NCBI GenBank assembly: GCA_949372645.1
Contig: CASIAP010000004.1
Coordinates: 212,359 to 276,358 of the forward strand
Reading direction: 5' to 3'
DNA length: 64,000 bases
Source of the DNA: Candidatus Poseidoniaceae archaeon
Lineage (GTDB): Archaea; Thermoplasmatota; Poseidoniia; Poseidoniales; Poseidoniaceae
Positions 1-8,847 of the stretch are shown piece by piece. Position numbers and translations under genes: made by a program. How positions within the stretch are numbered: the first letter of the stretch is position 1; the number at the start of each line of letters is the position of its first letter. The notes under the pieces are model-generated. The model ran no database searches. It saw nothing but the letters and a program-made list of their open reading frames with translations, and was not told where the DNA came from.

Positions 1-508
1 CTGCTGCTTGTCCATGAGTTCGGCCTAACATGACCGTGTCACGTTCGCGCTCAGCAACGTCTGCACAAACTCCAATCAACAAACAAAGTTGTTCTCTCAA
101 GAGAACAATACTGTCTCGAAGTTGAATTGCCACTGCAGTGTCAACAATATCGTTTGAAGTCGCGCCAAGATGAATACACCATCCGGCATCACCAGCAGCC
201 TCAGCCATTGCTTTGGTCAAGGCCATGATGTCGTGTCGTGTTTCAGCCTCAATTTCAGAAACACGTTCTTTCGTAACTGAATCTGGATTTGCAATTGCTG
301 CAACGATGTTGTAGTCTTCTTCAGTAACTCGACCAAGTTGCATATGAGCCCAAATCAGGGCACGTTCAACCTCAAGTTGGCGCTCATGGCGTCCAACTTC
401 GGACCATATACGTTTGAAATCTTGGCAGCCATATCGGTAATCTAGTGGGCAGAAGGCCATACTTGTTTCCAAACGCCACGCTACATCAACATTGCCTTTG
501 AAATTCAT
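1..508 (-). CDS. purB: Adenylosuccinate lyase, N-terminal part (cut by window edge)
   Basis: The minus strand encodes about 169 residues starting MNFKGNVDVAWRLE and running off the left edge, so roughly the first third of a usual 450-residue enzyme is present. Visible are the fumarase/aspartase-superfamily stretch GATSNDIVDTA, which holds the conserved T-S-N-D, and GRTHGQAA at the window edge, which carries the catalytic-region histidine. The family cleaves succinyl-AMP to AMP and SAICAR to AICAR in purine synthesis, releasing fumarate. The ATG at 506-508 is the first in frame and gives a family-like N-terminus. Argininosuccinate lyase is less likely, because the start and the GRTHGQ form fit PurB. 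This was read directly from the sequence. Confidence 0.88.
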   Translation of the reverse strand, partial: MNFKGNVDVAWRLETSMAFCPLDYRYGCQDFKRIWSEVGRHERQLEVERALIWAHMQLGRVTEEDYNIVAAIANPDSVTKERVSEIEAETRHDIMALTKAMAEAAGDAGWCIHLGATSNDIVDTAVAIQLRDSIVLLREQLCLLIGVCADVAERERDTVMLGRTHGQAA

Positions 509-546
509 GCACCTTTATGCATGCTCAAATGACTCTCATCGGGGCA

Positions 547-1041
547 CTAGGCTTCATCAATGACGACAGGACTCATGACTGAACGGATAAGGATGATGGC
601 GAGAGCCGTTGAAAGTAGGAAAGCGACACCGACGTAGGGTGAAATATTGTACCACATCATCGCTAAGCCGAGTAAGGACATGTACGATACAATTTGACAA
701 ATGGCTGAAGCCATTCTCAATTTACTCAATCGTTCTTCACTCAATTCACCTTTATGCTCGAGTAAAAAAGTGTAAATCAAGAAATAAATCCCTTGAAATG
801 GAATCGTTGCAGCAATAATAGCCAAAGCTAATTCACGAATGAACTTAGGGTCTCTCTCCTGCTCTATGCCGTGGAAGAGCATGAAGGCAGTATTGGTACC
901 AAGAAGAGCTGCCATGATTGTCCAGCGCTTATCTTGGGATGATGTACGGCTTTCAACATTGACCGATGTCGCATCCATGAGCCTTACGCTATTCGCAAAG
1001 GGTTTGATGTTTCCCATTGAAGGAGACGGGTATACGGCCAT
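547..1041 (-). CDS. Hypothetical membrane protein with four predicted membrane segments
   Basis: This encodes 164 residues. After a polar N-terminus of about 40 residues there are four hydrophobic stretches, around residues 40-57, 70-92, 110-130 and 137-155, with short loops, so it is probably a small integral membrane protein. No family was recognised. It lies 12 bases downstream of the single-span protein at 1054-1296 on the same strand, and the two are probably co-transcribed. It is the last gene before purB on that strand. Function is unknown; the pairing with another tiny membrane protein hints at a shared complex, which is inference only. Confidence 0.7.
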   Translation of the reverse strand: MAVYPSPSMGNIKPFANSVRLMDATSVNVESRTSSQDKRWTIMAALLGTNTAFMLFHGIEQERDPKFIRELALAIIAATIPFQGIYFLIYTFLLEHKGELSEERLSKLRMASAICQIVSYMSLLGLAMMWYNISPYVGVAFLLSTALAIILIRSVMSPVVIDEA

Positions 1042-1053
1042 TCATACAAGAAT

Positions 1054-1296
1054 TCACCAGAACCAATTCTCAAAAGAAACAGTTGAAAGAACCTTGATAA
1101 TCACACCGGTGACCGTTGCAACTCCAAGTAATGCCAAAAGCATGGCAAGTGGTCCATATTGGTTGGAGTCTTCGAAGAGAGTGGCACGAATGCCATCACG
1201 CTTAATAGCATGAGAAAAAGAGTCTGCTTCAGAATAATCGGACAAAGGACGTCGAGGAATACGTTCACCTTTCCGGACAATTAAGTCGTCGCTCAT
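1054..1296 (-). CDS. Hypothetical single-span small membrane protein
   Basis: This 80-residue protein has a charged N-terminal half (MSDDLIVRKGERIPRR) and one hydrophobic segment near residues 48-70, followed by a short aromatic end (ENWFW). It is the upstream partner of the four-span protein 12 bases further on. No domain was recognised. The opposite-strand reading frame across it lacks any such organisation, which supports this strand. Confidence 0.6.
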   Translation of the reverse strand: MSDDLIVRKGERIPRRPLSDYSEADSFSHAIKRDGIRATLFEDSNQYGPLAMLLALLGVATVTGVIIKVLSTVSFENWFW

Positions 1297-1386
1297 ACCA
1301 ACGGGTTATGCTGGTAGGGCATGAAGGTTACTCAATAATGGGAATTGGGGGTAAGTATCAATGACAAGTTTCACTCACCCCGTCCT

Positions 1387-1977
1387 ATGGGCAGAGCACT
1401 CTTTGATGTTAGAGGGGAAAATATTCATCTTGCAGTAGAAGGGAGTATCGGTGGCACAACTCTTGGTTTGCATATAGCCACCGACGTCATTGAACGGGGT
1501 GGTCGAGTCTTGTGGGCAACACCTTTCATGCCTGATAATGTTCGTTTTGGACAGATGTTCGCCCACCTTTCTCTCGCTCATTCTTCTCGCTACCATGCTA
1601 TGAATTTGGTCGGTGATTTTAATCAAGCGATGGATATTTTGATCGATACTTCAAATTCACTTCCAAGTGTACAATTAATCGTCTTGGATGACTGGTGCGA
1701 TACATCCGGGAAAATACCAGCGGATAAAATCGCAGCAGTTCAACGACTTGCTGATACAATAAATGACGATATATGCTTACTCTTGACAAGCAAAGGGAGC
1801 ATCGATGCGAGTGGTAATTCAGACCATGCAATCATAGCACGTGGAGAAAAAGCAATGCGTAAAGCGGGATTCGAGATTTGGAGATTAGAACGTCCAAAAG
1901 ATGGACATCACAGAGCACTTGTACGTTCAGATGAAACTATGGAATTGAAACTCGAAGAAACTGGTTTCTTTCACTGA
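1387..1977 (+). CDS. RecA/RadB-fold ATPase-like protein with degenerate P-loop
   Basis: From the ATG at 1387 this is 196 residues; a TTG at 1345 would add 14. The layout resembles short RecA-superfamily proteins (RadB/KaiC-like): a strand leading into a P-loop-like turn, GSIGGTTLGLH, then GGRVLWATP, and a Walker-B-like LIVLDDW near the middle. The canonical GxxGxGKT lysine is absent; GGTT occupies its place, so classical ATP hydrolysis is doubtful. It is convergent with the gene at 1971-2228 and overlaps its end by seven bases. A recombination-mediator or regulatory role is possible but is not shown by the sequence. Confidence 0.6.
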   Translation: MGRALFDVRGENIHLAVEGSIGGTTLGLHIATDVIERGGRVLWATPFMPDNVRFGQMFAHLSLAHSSRYHAMNLVGDFNQAMDILIDTSNSLPSVQLIVLDDWCDTSGKIPADKIAAVQRLADTINDDICLLLTSKGSIDASGNSDHAIIARGEKAMRKAGFEIWRLERPKDGHHRALVRSDETMELKLEETGFFH

Positions 1978-2228
1978 AGATCTTCGTCGTCATCTTCGCC
2001 AAGTAATTCTGCCATTTCTTCCAAGGCTTCATCATCGGGTTCATCAAATTGACTCGGGTTCTTAGCGCCACCCTCGAGGAGATCTTCTCCAGCAACTTTA
2101 GGAGCCAAATCATCAAGCATTGATTGACGGTTTTCACGTGCACGCTTAGTGATAAACCACGCCATACACAATAACATGACTGCAAGGATCAGATATGCGA
2201 TGCTTTTGGTCAATTCTTCACTAGCCAT
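1971..2228 (-). CDS. Small single-span protein with acidic cytoplasmic tail
   Basis: This 85-residue protein has one hydrophobic segment near residues 8-26, followed by KRARENR (a positive-inside signal). The C-terminal 40 residues are rich in Asp and Glu and end EDDDEDLQ. The topology implied is N-out, C-in, with a charged tail. An ATAAG-type TATA-like element lies about 26 bases before the start. No family was recognised. The overlapping alternative frame (1937-2185) has no coherent hydrophobic or compositional pattern. Confidence 0.65.
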   Translation of the reverse strand: MASEELTKSIAYLILAVMLLCMAWFITKRARENRQSMLDDLAPKVAGEDLLEGGAKNPSQFDEPDDEALEEMAELLGEDDDEDLQ

Positions 2229-2270
2229 ACCACGGTCACTCCAATCTGTGTCTTATTGATTTCCCATGAT

Positions 2271-3476
2271 TCAGGATAAATCGGTCGAATCCATCCATTC
2301 CAAGGGTCGAGCAAGATGTCTGCGTGCATCGAGAGGGGGTTGAACCCAGGAGTCATAAGGAGGGTTTCGGGTAACTGATTCCCAAGTATCTTCGGTTCGT
2401 TGTTTGCATTGAGGGCATCGGCATCCTTGACCCTTACCCATCGATTTCATTCGAACCGAGCATTCATCACACATTGGACGATGTTGATTTGGATGTGCAG
2501 AAACAACTCGTAGTTTTTCAAGATGCAACACACCGAATTCGGGTGATAAACCGTAGCCTTCAATCACATCACCTGGCTGAAGCCACTGAGCGAGTTTTTT
2601 GACAGAACCTGATTCAGCAAATGCGAGCCATTTGCCACTTTCAGTTGTGATAACAGTATTACCACGGTTCAATATTCTAACATGGGCCACGGTCCCATTT
2701 TGAGAATGGGAGAGATGATCATCGGTTGCTTGATTGGTTACAAAAACTCGCAAACCTACCGCAAATTCGGTTAATTCCGCTGCCAACAACTGGTTTCCTG
2801 CTTCGAGTGCAGAAGATGCATCACGAGCACGAACTCCAAAAAGGACTGGACATGGACCACGTGGTGAGACCAGTCCTGTACCTTTGCGAGGGTCTCTTGA
2901 AAGAAAAGTCGAAGTCATCAAATCGATCATTGCAAGTGATTGTTCACAGACATCTCGTTCATTTTGTCCATGCCGTTTTGGTTCACGCCATGCAATTGCT
3001 TCCCATGTGCATTTCTTTTGTCGCCATGCAACAGCTGCTGTTGCTCCAATTCGTCCTTGCCCACCCCAGGAATGGTCAGCTTCTGGGACTTCATCTAACT
3101 GCACTTCAGATTGAACTGCCATGGTGTAAAAGTCTTCAGCAGGTTGTTCATTCGAGAACCAAACCATTCCAGGGTCTGCCGGAGATTGCACTCGAGCGTC
3201 ATGCTTCGAAGGTGAAATTCTACCCTTTGCTGGAAGGAGGTGTTCTTCCCAAAATCGTTGGAGATATTCGAGAAGTTCACCTTCATCCCCGACATGTAAT
3301 TCGACTGCAACTGCGGCATTGCCACGAGTTCGATGCTGGGCAAAAGGCCATAATCGCACAAGACGGGGGGAGAGAACTGTCACCGAAGGAGGGAGACTTT
3401 CGAGCAGAAGGTGAAATGAATAGGTGGTACAACCTTCCTTCAGGCTGTCCGTGTCGTCCAATCCGAGCCATCCCAT
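2271..3476 (-). CDS. tiaS: tRNA(Ile2) 2-agmatinylcytidine synthetase TiaS
   Basis: This 401-residue protein opens MGWLGLDDTDS and then has GCTT, the TiaS signature. The family ligates agmatine to C34 of tRNA-Ile(CAU) using ATP, so that the AUA codon is read as isoleucine; it is archaeal. A middle stretch (GRIGATAAVAW, later RDPRKGTGLV) fits the kinase-like catalytic region. An OB-fold-like segment (GTVAHVRILNRGN) and a C-terminal zinc ribbon (CDEC with CRCPQC) follow. Length and domain order match the family. It starts 4 bases after the stop of the upstream GmhB-like gene, so the two are probably co-transcribed. Confidence 0.92.
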   Translation of the reverse strand: MGWLGLDDTDSLKEGCTTYSFHLLLESLPPSVTVLSPRLVRLWPFAQHRTRGNAAVAVELHVGDEGELLEYLQRFWEEHLLPAKGRISPSKHDARVQSPADPGMVWFSNEQPAEDFYTMAVQSEVQLDEVPEADHSWGGQGRIGATAAVAWRQKKCTWEAIAWREPKRHGQNERDVCEQSLAMIDLMTSTFLSRDPRKGTGLVSPRGPCPVLFGVRARDASSALEAGNQLLAAELTEFAVGLRVFVTNQATDDHLSHSQNGTVAHVRILNRGNTVITTESGKWLAFAESGSVKKLAQWLQPGDVIEGYGLSPEFGVLHLEKLRVVSAHPNQHRPMCDECSVRMKSMGKGQGCRCPQCKQRTEDTWESVTRNPPYDSWVQPPLDARRHLARPLEWMDSTDLS

Positions 3477-3480
3477 GTGA

Positions 3481-4149
3481 TCACCTTACAGGATGAAAGT
3501 CATCACCTTGGTTGTCTAAGTCAAGTATTCGTTCGACTACTGGAAATATTCCAGATGCGTCATGAACTTGGAATAAGCGCAAACCTTGTGCCCATCCGGC
3601 ACCCATATCACTTCCACGGTCACCAACAATACAGTCCACAGGGTTTGATGCAGTAGGCTTTTTACCCCACCAATCCACTTGACCATCACCTGGTAATAAT
3701 TCAGTAACCGATTCTCCTTCTTGACAGAAAGAATCGTCACGAAGAGTACGTTCCCCGAACCTTAACATTCCGGGCATTGGTTTCCGACACATGCATCGGT
3801 CTCGATGCCGATGTGGACAAGCCAGAATCATGTCGAAATGGGCATCTTCATCCTGTTCGAGGAAAACTTGACGCATGTGATTATGAATTTCATGCAAGCG
3901 ATGTTCATCCCATAATCCACGTAAAATCGGAGATTGATTTGTGACCACACAGATTCGATACCCTGCCCGGCGAAGCATTCCAACTGCTTTGGGTGCATCG
4001 CTCAGCACTACAAATTCATCAGGGCTGTTGATGTATTCCGAACTTCCGATGTTGAGGACACCGTCTCGGTCGAGAAAAGCAATACCTCCATGGACTGGAG
4101 AGAAATCTGGCAACTTCGCTGGAGTATACTGTACAACACACCCTCGCAT
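3481..4149 (-). CDS. gmhB: GmhB-like HAD phosphatase (D,D-heptose 1,7-bisphosphate phosphatase type)
   Basis: From the ATG at 4149 this is 222 residues; a GTG at 4197 would add 16 residues without family resemblance. HAD motif I is FLDRDGVLN and motif II is VVTNQSPILRG. A zinc-binding loop, CPHRHRDRCMCRKPMPG, is typical of the GmhB/histidinol-phosphatase branch, and the later acidic motif is IVGDRGSDMGAG. GmhB removes the C7 phosphate of heptose bisphosphate; archaeal members may serve other sugar phosphates. A stretch between the zinc loop and motif IV (about residues 140-165) is longer than usual. It sits directly upstream of tiaS, with 4 bases between them. The family is firm; the substrate is uncertain. 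Confidence 0.8.
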   Translation of the reverse strand: MRGCVVQYTPAKLPDFSPVHGGIAFLDRDGVLNIGSSEYINSPDEFVVLSDAPKAVGMLRRAGYRICVVTNQSPILRGLWDEHRLHEIHNHMRQVFLEQDEDAHFDMILACPHRHRDRCMCRKPMPGMLRFGERTLRDDSFCQEGESVTELLPGDGQVDWWGKKPTASNPVDCIVGDRGSDMGAGWAQGLRLFQVHDASGIFPVVERILDLDNQGDDFHPVR

Positions 4150-4232
4150 GGTCTGGCCACACGGTCGAAGGTGAAGTGATTTTGGTCGAAAGAACACGAG
4201 TGTTGAAATGGAATCATCATGTGGAATGAACT

Positions 4233-5156
4233 ATGCTGTTCAGTTCAGAGGTGGCGTCACTTATCGGTGCTATCGGTTTGCTTGCACTTGCAGTATCGTG
4301 GCACCGTAGTCGAATGGGTGGAATTCGTTTGGCCCAGTTTGGCTGGGTTTTGGTTGGTTTGACCTTCTTCAATGATGCCTCTAAATATCTTGGTCATGAT
4401 GATCCAGTACTCACTGTATTCTGTATTGCTGCATTGCCGATGGGTATTGGAATGGCATTCTGGGAACAGCGTGTTGATGATGCTAAGACTTTACGTTCTT
4501 TGATCTGGGCAAGAGGTGCAGTGGCCTATGCGGGTGGTCCTTACTTACTCATTGCACATGTTCCTTGGCTCAATGTTCTTGCCATTTGGTTTGTTGCCAG
4601 TCAAGCAGCATTCTTCCTACGTTTCTCAGGAAATGGAGATGTGGTTTTGGGAGAGACCACAGTCAATACACTCGATGGTGAAGTTGCCTGGAGTGCATGG
4701 GAAGGCAATCGATGGTTTATGGGAGATTTTATTGGAGAATATCCATTTCAAACGGAGCTCACCCTCAGTGATGGGACCTCAATTGGGATAAATTTTGTTT
4801 TGGCCTGTACTGCCCTTCAATCGATGGTTATCTTCATTGGAGCTATCGCCGTTCTCGATATTGACTGGAAGCGCCGATGCCGCGCACTGCTCCTCACCAT
4901 ACCGGTGATTCATATCCTCAACCTGTTTCGGAATGCAGGATTGATTTGGATGCACATGACCTATACCAATTGGTCCTATCTCGGGATGTCAGTGTTTGAG
5001 TTTGGTCATGCCTATGCAGCCAGAGTCGTATCCTTGGGAGCAATGTTTTTGATGGCTCTCATTATGTTTGATATTCTACCAGAACTACATCGGCATATCG
5101 TTCGACTCTTGAGACCGTTTGGATTACTCCAAGTTAAGGACAAGAAGAAAACATAG
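4233..5156 (+). CDS. artA: Archaeosortase A family transpeptidase-like membrane enzyme
   Basis: This 307-residue polytopic protein has about eight hydrophobic segments. Its C-terminal half has the exosortase/archaeosortase arrangement: Cys192 in ACTALQSM, Arg233 in NLFRNAGL and His259/Arg264 in FEFGHAYAAR, each at the edge of a membrane helix. The Cys-to-Arg spacing (41) agrees with haloarchaeal ArtA as I recall it. ArtA cleaves PGF-CTERM signals and allows lipid anchoring of surface proteins. A PGF-CTERM protein is encoded at 52.2-57.0 kb here, which supports the call. An unusual insertion of about 45 polar residues (residues 132-180) may face outward. The gene is convergent with the next surface protein, with a 1-base gap. 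Confidence 0.82.
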   Translation: MLFSSEVASLIGAIGLLALAVSWHRSRMGGIRLAQFGWVLVGLTFFNDASKYLGHDDPVLTVFCIAALPMGIGMAFWEQRVDDAKTLRSLIWARGAVAYAGGPYLLIAHVPWLNVLAIWFVASQAAFFLRFSGNGDVVLGETTVNTLDGEVAWSAWEGNRWFMGDFIGEYPFQTELTLSDGTSIGINFVLACTALQSMVIFIGAIAVLDIDWKRRCRALLLTIPVIHILNLFRNAGLIWMHMTYTNWSYLGMSVFEFGHAYAARVVSLGAMFLMALIMFDILPELHRHIVRLLRPFGLLQVKDKKKT

Positions 5157-5157
5157 T

Positions 5158-8100
5158 CTACTGCTTGTTCCAAGACTGAGTAGCATCTGTTCGTGACCAT
5201 TCCATTCCACTACCTGCTGGATATTCGATGACTTCTTGACCATTGGAATCAATCATACCCATGAGTTCTAAAGGCGGTGGTTGATGAATGGGCGTGTCAA
5301 ACAAGTCACTGACATCATCAAAAGTGGTTGAAGATCTTACAGGAGCAGTTTTATATTCCTCAAATGGATTCATCTGTTCAGGAATCAATTGCTGCATAGG
5401 CATGGCATCAAGAGAGGGAAGAGATTTGTCTTCCTTGCCCATCATTTCTTCATCAAAGCCTGTCGGAGTATCAGATGAATCCCAATCACCTGAAGACTCA
5501 CTGCTACCACTGCGAAGGAAGAATACGAGAACACCAATCAGCATGACAAAGAGAATGCCACCTGCTGAATAGATGACATCATTGGCTACACTTGGTGCAA
5601 GGTCAGCATTATCGCCGACTCCATCACCATCAGTATCTTTTGATTCATCGGGATCATTTGGGAAAGCATCTTCATCATCTGGAACACCATCATTATCGCC
5701 ATCAAAAGCATCGTAGGTGGTGTCACAAATCAATGCAGCAATCTCTATTTCCGAGGAATCAAATTGACCATCAGAATTGGTATCCATCGTAATAAATTGA
5801 TAATCATTCATGTATGATCGAGAAGAAAGCAGTTCAAGAGATACGAGATTTGAACTCTGTAATTGTTCGAAAGTCGAGAGAAGTTCATTGCCGCAGGAGC
5901 AAACATCTTGTTCTATTTCTCGGTATTCGAGTTCACCGTCACCGTTGAGATCGATTTGTGAGAAAGTAACGTCTTCAGCAGCAGCAACTTCAAATTCACG
6001 TAATGACACTACCCCATCTGCATCCGTATCTGTCTTCATCAGTAATTCCTTAGCGATCTCATCACACGTGATGACAATAACTGGTTTGGTTGGTTCAACT
6101 GGGTCAACTGGTGGTAAATCGGAGTATTCCCATTTTGCAACAAGCGTAACATCAGAAAAGGTTTCTTCGGAGATGAGTGTAATATTAAATCGACCATTCG
6201 AAGGCATTTGAATAATGAGAGACTGCAAAGTAGCGTCACCGTTTGACTGAACGACAATCGTCTCACTGATGATATCAACATCAGGCATTTGTCGACCTCC
6301 TGGTCTGCCGTTACCGCCTCCATTAAAATCATCACCCCAATCGATAGAAATCTGTTCACCCTCACCTTCAATAATGAGTTGACCTTGACCACCAAATGTA
6401 GTTATCTCAAGGAATTCGCCGGGTTTAACTAATTGAACGAAAAAGAACAGTTCTTCACCTTTAGGTGCTTCGATACCGGATATTTCTTCACCATTGAAGA
6501 GTTCAATCGGAGTTCCATCATAACTCCAAACGTACCGATCTTCAAATGAAGCAGTAATCATAACATTCGCAAAGATTTTCTCAGTGTATACCAAGATATA
6601 CCACATCCCAGGTGTTGGGTCATTGAAACCAATGGTATCGCCTGCACCAGGACTGCCCGAAAGATAATCATAATTTGCTGCATCAGGTGCTTGTAAATAT
6701 TGCATGAAAAGCGTTGCTTCGCCGTATCCTTTATCTAGTGTAACTTCAAGACGTTCAGTGCCATTTGCCACATTGATTTTGAAATATTGATACAAACCAT
6801 CGTAACCGCTTAATGGCCCGTATGCAATTCCGGGTGAGAGCTCAATAGCATCTTCAGGAGCAATATTGTCCGGAGCATAAGCGAAACTTGCCCTTATGGT
6901 ATAGTCGAGTGAACGACCGAAGGTATAGGCAGTTACGTAATACGTGCCAGGTTCAATATCATATAATGTCGCAAGTTCATCATTTCCACCACTAATACTC
7001 CAAACTGTTTTACTGTTCAGTGAAGAGGATTGTTCATCATTATCATCTGGTTCGAAGAAGTTTCCATCAAACAAATCAAACGGGTCGGGGACAGTACTCC
7101 ATGAGAGTCCGAGGTTGATGTTTCCAGTACCGCCATAGGTCTCGACAGACAAACTGGCAAGAGGTTCTGTGACGTTGATGTAATAATAGAGTACACGATC
7201 TTCAAAAGATGATTGACGGTTGGTATCAATACGTTGTCCTGTCACTGGAATGCTGTTCAGGAGTTCAGTCATGTCATCCAATGCTGGTGGAGGGTCTGCT
7301 ATGACCCAAGTAAGCTGCAAGGTCAAATCTTCAATATCCTTTGAAGGGATAAGAACAATCCACCAGGTCCCTGCATCTGGCCAACTCCATTCTTCGAACA
7401 AGAAACTAAAATCAGCTACAAAATGTTCATCATGGTCCCATGCACTTGGAATAGATTCGTGTGACATATAGACGTCAACCGTTATCGGTTCTTTACCAAA
7501 CTGTCCAAATGAAAACATAGTGAAATACATCTCCTTAGACATTTCATCGATGTTACCGTAGAAGAGAAGTTGATCACCTGCTTCTGCTGCATCAATTGTG
7601 TAATCTTGGTCGTTGGATAATTCTATCGCTTGAGTGACGATCGTTCCATCTGGCATAACCCAGTCAGCACCGATGATCGTCCCGTTGCGGCTATTTTGGT
7701 CTTGAGTTACCGCTCCTTCACCTTCAGAGAAAGTCCATTCAGAAATCAATTCCAATGTTGAATTTGGTAATAGACTCGTTGCCCAAACTGAGAGGTTATC
7801 CAGCATACCTGTGAAGTAATTACAGTCACATCCAGCACCCATACGGCCAATGTAAAACTCATCGCATTCCTCACCAGTAGTAAAACAGTCGTTGGAGCCA
7901 AAATCACCCAGTGGAATATTGGCATCACCAGCAGAAATCATACCTGCAGACTCACCGTTGACAAAGAATTCCCCACCCACACCGATGTTGATTGAAACTG
8001 CAACATGTGACCAACTCTTCGTTGGAATACTCGTGTTCGAAACTGGATGCTTTGAGAGACTGTATTCAGATGCATATGAGAGGGTCGCTCCATTGAGATA

Positions 8101-8784
8101 CATACCCCATCCATAATCACCTTTCATCATGATAAATTGTAAGCCCTCATTGGTGAATGGATAAATCCATGCTTCGAGATACAGTTCATCTATATCAGAG
8201 AAGTTGAAACCGGAATCATCTTCAACAACAACATGGTCACTTTCACCATTGAAACGAAGTGAAAAGTCTGCACCTTCACCAACCTCAACCACGCCATACA
8301 CTGGGAAATATTGAGGATCATTTTCTAAATCGTTCCACGATGCCGGCATAATATTCCCCATGTTTGTGCTGGCAATATGGACGTAATCTTCATCTCCGCC
8401 TTCTGATGGTTGGCTGTCACCCCAGTTATTGTAGTAGAACGGAGTTCCATCATGCCACTTGTAAAATCCATCTTCATCATGGTCTGACAAGCCAATCCAA
8501 AGGTGACGTGATTGGTTGTCAAAGGAAGCAAATGTGTCAAAGAGCCATTGATTCTCTTGAGCATCATCGACTGTTGAAAGGAATCCATTGAGTCCACGGG
8601 CAGCATTCGCAGCATCTTCCCAAGAACTCGCACTGAGCAGGTGATAGGTGTGATTATTGGCTGGATTGACCGCAGTATCCAATATTTCAATACCCGTTGA
8701 ATTTTCAGCTTCAACTGAGGTTAAGAGCGGAGAAAGTGAACTCAGGAAAAAAATCAAGAGTATGCCGAAAGTCTGCCCTTTCAT
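5158..8784 (-). CDS. Large surface protein: C-type lectin, LamG-like, EF-hand/TSP3 repeats, C-terminal anchor
   Basis: This 1208-residue protein has a signal peptide (residues 1-26, ending SVEA). A C-type lectin-like domain follows (about 40-165; WIGLSDHDEDGFYKWHDG, then NNWGDSQPSEGGDEDYVHI). Next is a LamG/concanavalin-like domain (about 172-350), then tandem beta-sandwich domains resembling bacterial pre-peptidase C-terminal modules (about 375-900). EF-hand-type loops come next (DTDADGVVSLREFE, DLNGDGELEYREIE, DTNSDGQFDSSEIE), followed by a TSP3-like DGDNDGVPDDEDAFP. One membrane helix lies near 1068-1090, with a cytoplasmic tail of about 115 residues ending in an EYPAGSG motif. A carbohydrate-binding, calcium-stabilised cell-surface adhesin or particle-binding protein is inferred. 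The tail motif recurs in the gene at 60318-63545. Confidence 0.85.
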   Translation of the reverse strand: MKGQTFGILLIFFLSSLSPLLTSVEAENSTGIEILDTAVNPANNHTYHLLSASSWEDAANAARGLNGFLSTVDDAQENQWLFDTFASFDNQSRHLWIGLSDHDEDGFYKWHDGTPFYYNNWGDSQPSEGGDEDYVHIASTNMGNIMPASWNDLENDPQYFPVYGVVEVGEGADFSLRFNGESDHVVVEDDSGFNFSDIDELYLEAWIYPFTNEGLQFIMMKGDYGWGMYLNGATLSYASEYSLSKHPVSNTSIPTKSWSHVAVSINIGVGGEFFVNGESAGMISAGDANIPLGDFGSNDCFTTGEECDEFYIGRMGAGCDCNYFTGMLDNLSVWATSLLPNSTLELISEWTFSEGEGAVTQDQNSRNGTIIGADWVMPDGTIVTQAIELSNDQDYTIDAAEAGDQLLFYGNIDEMSKEMYFTMFSFGQFGKEPITVDVYMSHESIPSAWDHDEHFVADFSFLFEEWSWPDAGTWWIVLIPSKDIEDLTLQLTWVIADPPPALDDMTELLNSIPVTGQRIDTNRQSSFEDRVLYYYINVTEPLASLSVETYGGTGNINLGLSWSTVPDPFDLFDGNFFEPDDNDEQSSSLNSKTVWSISGGNDELATLYDIEPGTYYVTAYTFGRSLDYTIRASFAYAPDNIAPEDAIELSPGIAYGPLSGYDGLYQYFKINVANGTERLEVTLDKGYGEATLFMQYLQAPDAANYDYLSGSPGAGDTIGFNDPTPGMWYILVYTEKIFANVMITASFEDRYVWSYDGTPIELFNGEEISGIEAPKGEELFFFVQLVKPGEFLEITTFGGQGQLIIEGEGEQISIDWGDDFNGGGNGRPGGRQMPDVDIISETIVVQSNGDATLQSLIIQMPSNGRFNITLISEETFSDVTLVAKWEYSDLPPVDPVEPTKPVIVITCDEIAKELLMKTDTDADGVVSLREFEVAAAEDVTFSQIDLNGDGELEYREIEQDVCSCGNELLSTFEQLQSSNLVSLELLSSRSYMNDYQFITMDTNSDGQFDSSEIEIAALICDTTYDAFDGDNDGVPDDEDAFPNDPDESKDTDGDGVGDNADLAPSVANDVIYSAGGILFVMLIGVLVFFLRSGSSESSGDWDSSDTPTGFDEEMMGKEDKSLPSLDAMPMQQLIPEQMNPFEEYKTAPVRSSTTFDDVSDLFDTPIHQPPPLELMGMIDSNGQEVIEYPAGSGMEWSRTDATQSWNKQ

Positions 8785-8847
8785 ATCAAAAGGTATGCAC
8801 TGTGACTTATCAATCCATTGCTATAATGTCTGAATCAAATATATCAG

